NCBI GenBank assembly: GCA_016209985.1
Contig: JACQVB010000156.1
Coordinates: 1 to 57,909 of the forward strand
Reading direction: 5' to 3'
DNA: 57,909 nt
Source: Gemmatimonadota bacterium
GTDB taxonomy: Bacteria; Gemmatimonadota; Gemmatimonadetes; Gemmatimonadales; GWC2-71-9
The position numbers and the translations under genes were made by a program. The notes beneath the pieces are model-generated. The model saw only the letters and a program-made list of their open reading frames with translations. It was not told where the DNA came from and did no database searches. How positions within the stretch are numbered: the first letter of the stretch is position 1; the number at the start of each line of letters is the position of its first letter. Of the stretch, positions 56,509 to 57,909 are shown piece by piece.

Positions 56509-57447
56509 TTAGTTCTCGTGCGTGTCGTGGGTGTCGTACTGGTAGAAGTATCCGTTCCGTTCGCTTTCGGGCACCCTGGCCGTCAGCGTGATCTTCTTCT
56601 TCTGCCGCAGCACCTGGATCTGGAACGACTCGCCCCGTTCGTAGGACCGGAGGATCCGGAGCGCCTGGGGTGGCGTGTTCGGCTTGCGGCCATCGATCGA
56701 AAGAATCACGTCTCCGGCCTTCAGGGCCAGCGCGCTGTCCCGTGGTGCGCGCACCACCAGCACGCCTTCGGTGGTACCGAAGTACTCCCCCAGATCCTTG
56801 TTCAGCGCCACCAGCTCCATGTCCATCCACCGACCCGGGAGCATGCCGAACTCGAACTGGCGGGGAAGGACGCTCACATCCGGCATCTTGAACCGCATGG
56901 AGGAATCGCCACCGAAGCCGAAGGCGAAGGCATTCGGGCCGAGGTCTTCCGCGATCATCTTCGCGGAATGTTTTTCCGAGCCACGGCGGAACTCGACGGC
57001 AACCGTATCGCCGATATCCAGGCCTTCCGCCTGCCGGCGCAAGGTGACATCGGCATCATCGATCCCGGTCAGGCGCACGCCGTTGAACGAGGTGATGACG
57101 TCCCCAGCCTTGAGGCCGGCCTTTTCAGCCGGCGTCCCGGGCGTCACCGCCCGGACCACCACGCCCGAGTCGTCCACCGCTTGAAACGTGAAGCCGAATT
57201 TCGGCCGGCCGTAGGTAACCGTGAACGCCCGAGCCCCCGGCATCCTGCCTTCCGGCCCGTAGACCCTGGTACGTTCCCGCGCGCCGTCGCCGAGCTGCCG
57301 CCGGAGATCCCGCATCTCTTGCTCCAGCTGGCTCATCCGCTTTTCGATCTCGCGTCGTTGCTCCGGTGTAACCTGCTGGACTCCGGCCCGTGCGCTAGCC
57401 GCCAGCCCCGTGCTCAACGCCAGAATCGCAAACATCGCTTTTCTCAT
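56509..57447 (-). CDS. Exported protein with two PDZ domains
   Basis: 312 residues. Signal peptide (FAILALSTGLAASARAG), a coiled-coil (RREIEKRMSQLEQEMRDLRR), PDZ1 (FGFTFQAVDDSGVVVRAVTP, AEKAGLKAGDVITSFNGVRL), a linker with GRWMDMELVALNKDLGEYFG, then PDZ2 (EGVLVVRAPRDSALALKAGD, VILSIDGRKPN). It lacks a protease domain; it may be an adaptor or a regulator of a DegP-like protease. AGAGGAG is 5 nt before the ATG. Confidence 0.88.
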   Translation of the reverse strand: MRKAMFAILALSTGLAASARAGVQQVTPEQRREIEKRMSQLEQEMRDLRRQLGDGARERTRVYGPEGRMPGARAFTVTYGRPKFGFTFQAVDDSGVVVRAVTPGTPAEKAGLKAGDVITSFNGVRLTGIDDADVTLRRQAEGLDIGDTVAVEFRRGSEKHSAKMIAEDLGPNAFAFGFGGDSSMRFKMPDVSVLPRQFEFGMLPGRWMDMELVALNKDLGEYFGTTEGVLVVRAPRDSALALKAGDVILSIDGRKPNTPPQALRILRSYERGESFQIQVLRQKKKITLTARVPESERNGYFYQYDTHDTHEN

Positions 57448-57472
57448 TTATGCTCCTCTGGACGCTCGCGCG

Positions 57473-57909
57473 TCACATTCCCGAGTACGTCGCCGTAGCG
57501 ACATGAGCGTTGACCAGCCCTTCCATGAGTTGCACCCGCTGCCGCCACAAGCCGACCACATCGTCGCGGGCTCGGGACGCCTGCTGATCCAGCTCGGCAT
57601 CCACCGCCGCGATCCGGTCCTCCAGGTCGGCCACCGCTCCTGCCCGCGCCGCGCTCATGACCCGACTGGCGGGATCGTATTCCCGGAGCGTTTCCTCCAG
57701 CTCATGCGATCGGTTGACCAGCGAGGCCAGGTCCTGAGTCTCGGCCACCTGCGCGGGCCGGTGTTGAACGCTTCTCACGGCGATCACGCCGGCCAGCGAG
57801 GCTGCCAGCGCGAGCGAGGCCCAGCCCGTTCTCACCATCCGCGTCTGTCGCCGCATTGTCATGACCTGGGCGCGGACCACCGGCCAGCGATCGCGCGGCG
57901 GGTTCAAGG
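57473..57909 (-). CDS. Membrane-anchored helical protein, partial at window edge
   Basis: The C-terminal 144 residues of a frame that runs off the right edge. A hydrophobic helix (GWASLALAASLAGVIAVRSV) precedes a long heptad-rich region (LVNRSHELEETLREYDPASR, VADLEDRIAAVDAELDQQAS, VGLWRQRVQLMEGLVNAHVA). The order (short cytosolic part, TM, coiled coil) is like that of an anti-sigma factor, and it is co-oriented with the PDZ gene 25 nt downstream. Function not assigned. Confidence 0.6.
   Translation of the reverse strand, partial: LNPPRDRWPVVRAQVMTMRRQTRMVRTGWASLALAASLAGVIAVRSVQHRPAQVAETQDLASLVNRSHELEETLREYDPASRVMSAARAGAVADLEDRIAAVDAELDQQASRARDDVVGLWRQRVQLMEGLVNAHVATATYSGM

Noticed and set aside
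56431-57498. A 355-codon plus-strand frame opposite the two-PDZ gene
   Set aside because: Antisense of clear PDZ domains, with no domain of its own.

Overview
The window reads as chromosomal DNA of a high-GC, soil-type bacterium, most probably Gemmatimonadota or a close relative. This is an inference from gene content and style: many GTG starts, tandem Hanks-type kinases with a membrane helix followed by TolB-like/TPR or PD40-propeller regions, ADOP-type (FtsX/MacB) permeases, DUF2277, bTHX, FecR/TonB-receptor signalling and glutaminyl-tRNA synthetase. No rRNA or tRNA gene was recognised.

Bases 1-31000 form an accessory region built around serine/threonine kinases. Five long kinase genes look intact (6438, 9128, 19849, 22233, 28338) and a sixth has lost its 5' end (25152). 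At least seven kinase fragments lie between them: pieces of the first ~35 codons, one C-helix piece and two propeller C-termini. The complete genes form two overlapping sets (K1-K2 and K3-K4-K5) plus a solo gene. The spaces hold toxin-antitoxin modules (PIN/Phd, RelE/Phd, RHH/PIN), a MazF/PemK-like fusion, Uma2, a retropepsin-like protease, small membrane proteins, ECF sigma-factor remnants, an IS481-like remnant and ADOP and D-aminoacylase remnants. Four kinase starts or start remnants share an upstream GCCGAG-N15-TATC(T/G)T motif. Two further start remnants share TTGACG-N16-CATCTT. In several cases the -10-like box lies only 7-8 nt before the start codon, which suggests leaderless transcripts.

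Bases 12900-18000 carry a dispersed repeat in four copies, three of them directly upstream of a gene for an exported product: an unknown secreted protein, a class A beta-lactamase-like enzyme and an alpha/beta hydrolase. The fourth precedes the ADOP permease remnant. An HNH-type protein lies among them.

From about 31000 the window is ordinary chromosome: an anion transporter, an exported cytochrome c, an MscL-like channel, an outer-membrane protein with RDTxY repeats, GNAT, YceI, a sulfurtransferase, a fatty-acid desaturase (apparently AUU-started), a divergent ECF sigma/FecR/TonB-receptor set, dodecin, a response regulator, GIY-YIG, RidA, GlnRS, an ADOP permease, an amidohydrolase overlapping an alkyltransferase-like protein, bTHX, a PadR regulator, DoxX and a two-PDZ protein.

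The strongest candidate for something new is the kinase array itself. It has near-identical 5' modules, different sensor ends, shared promoter motifs and many recombination scars, and looks like a locus where one kinase module is repeatedly copied and re-joined to new sensor domains.
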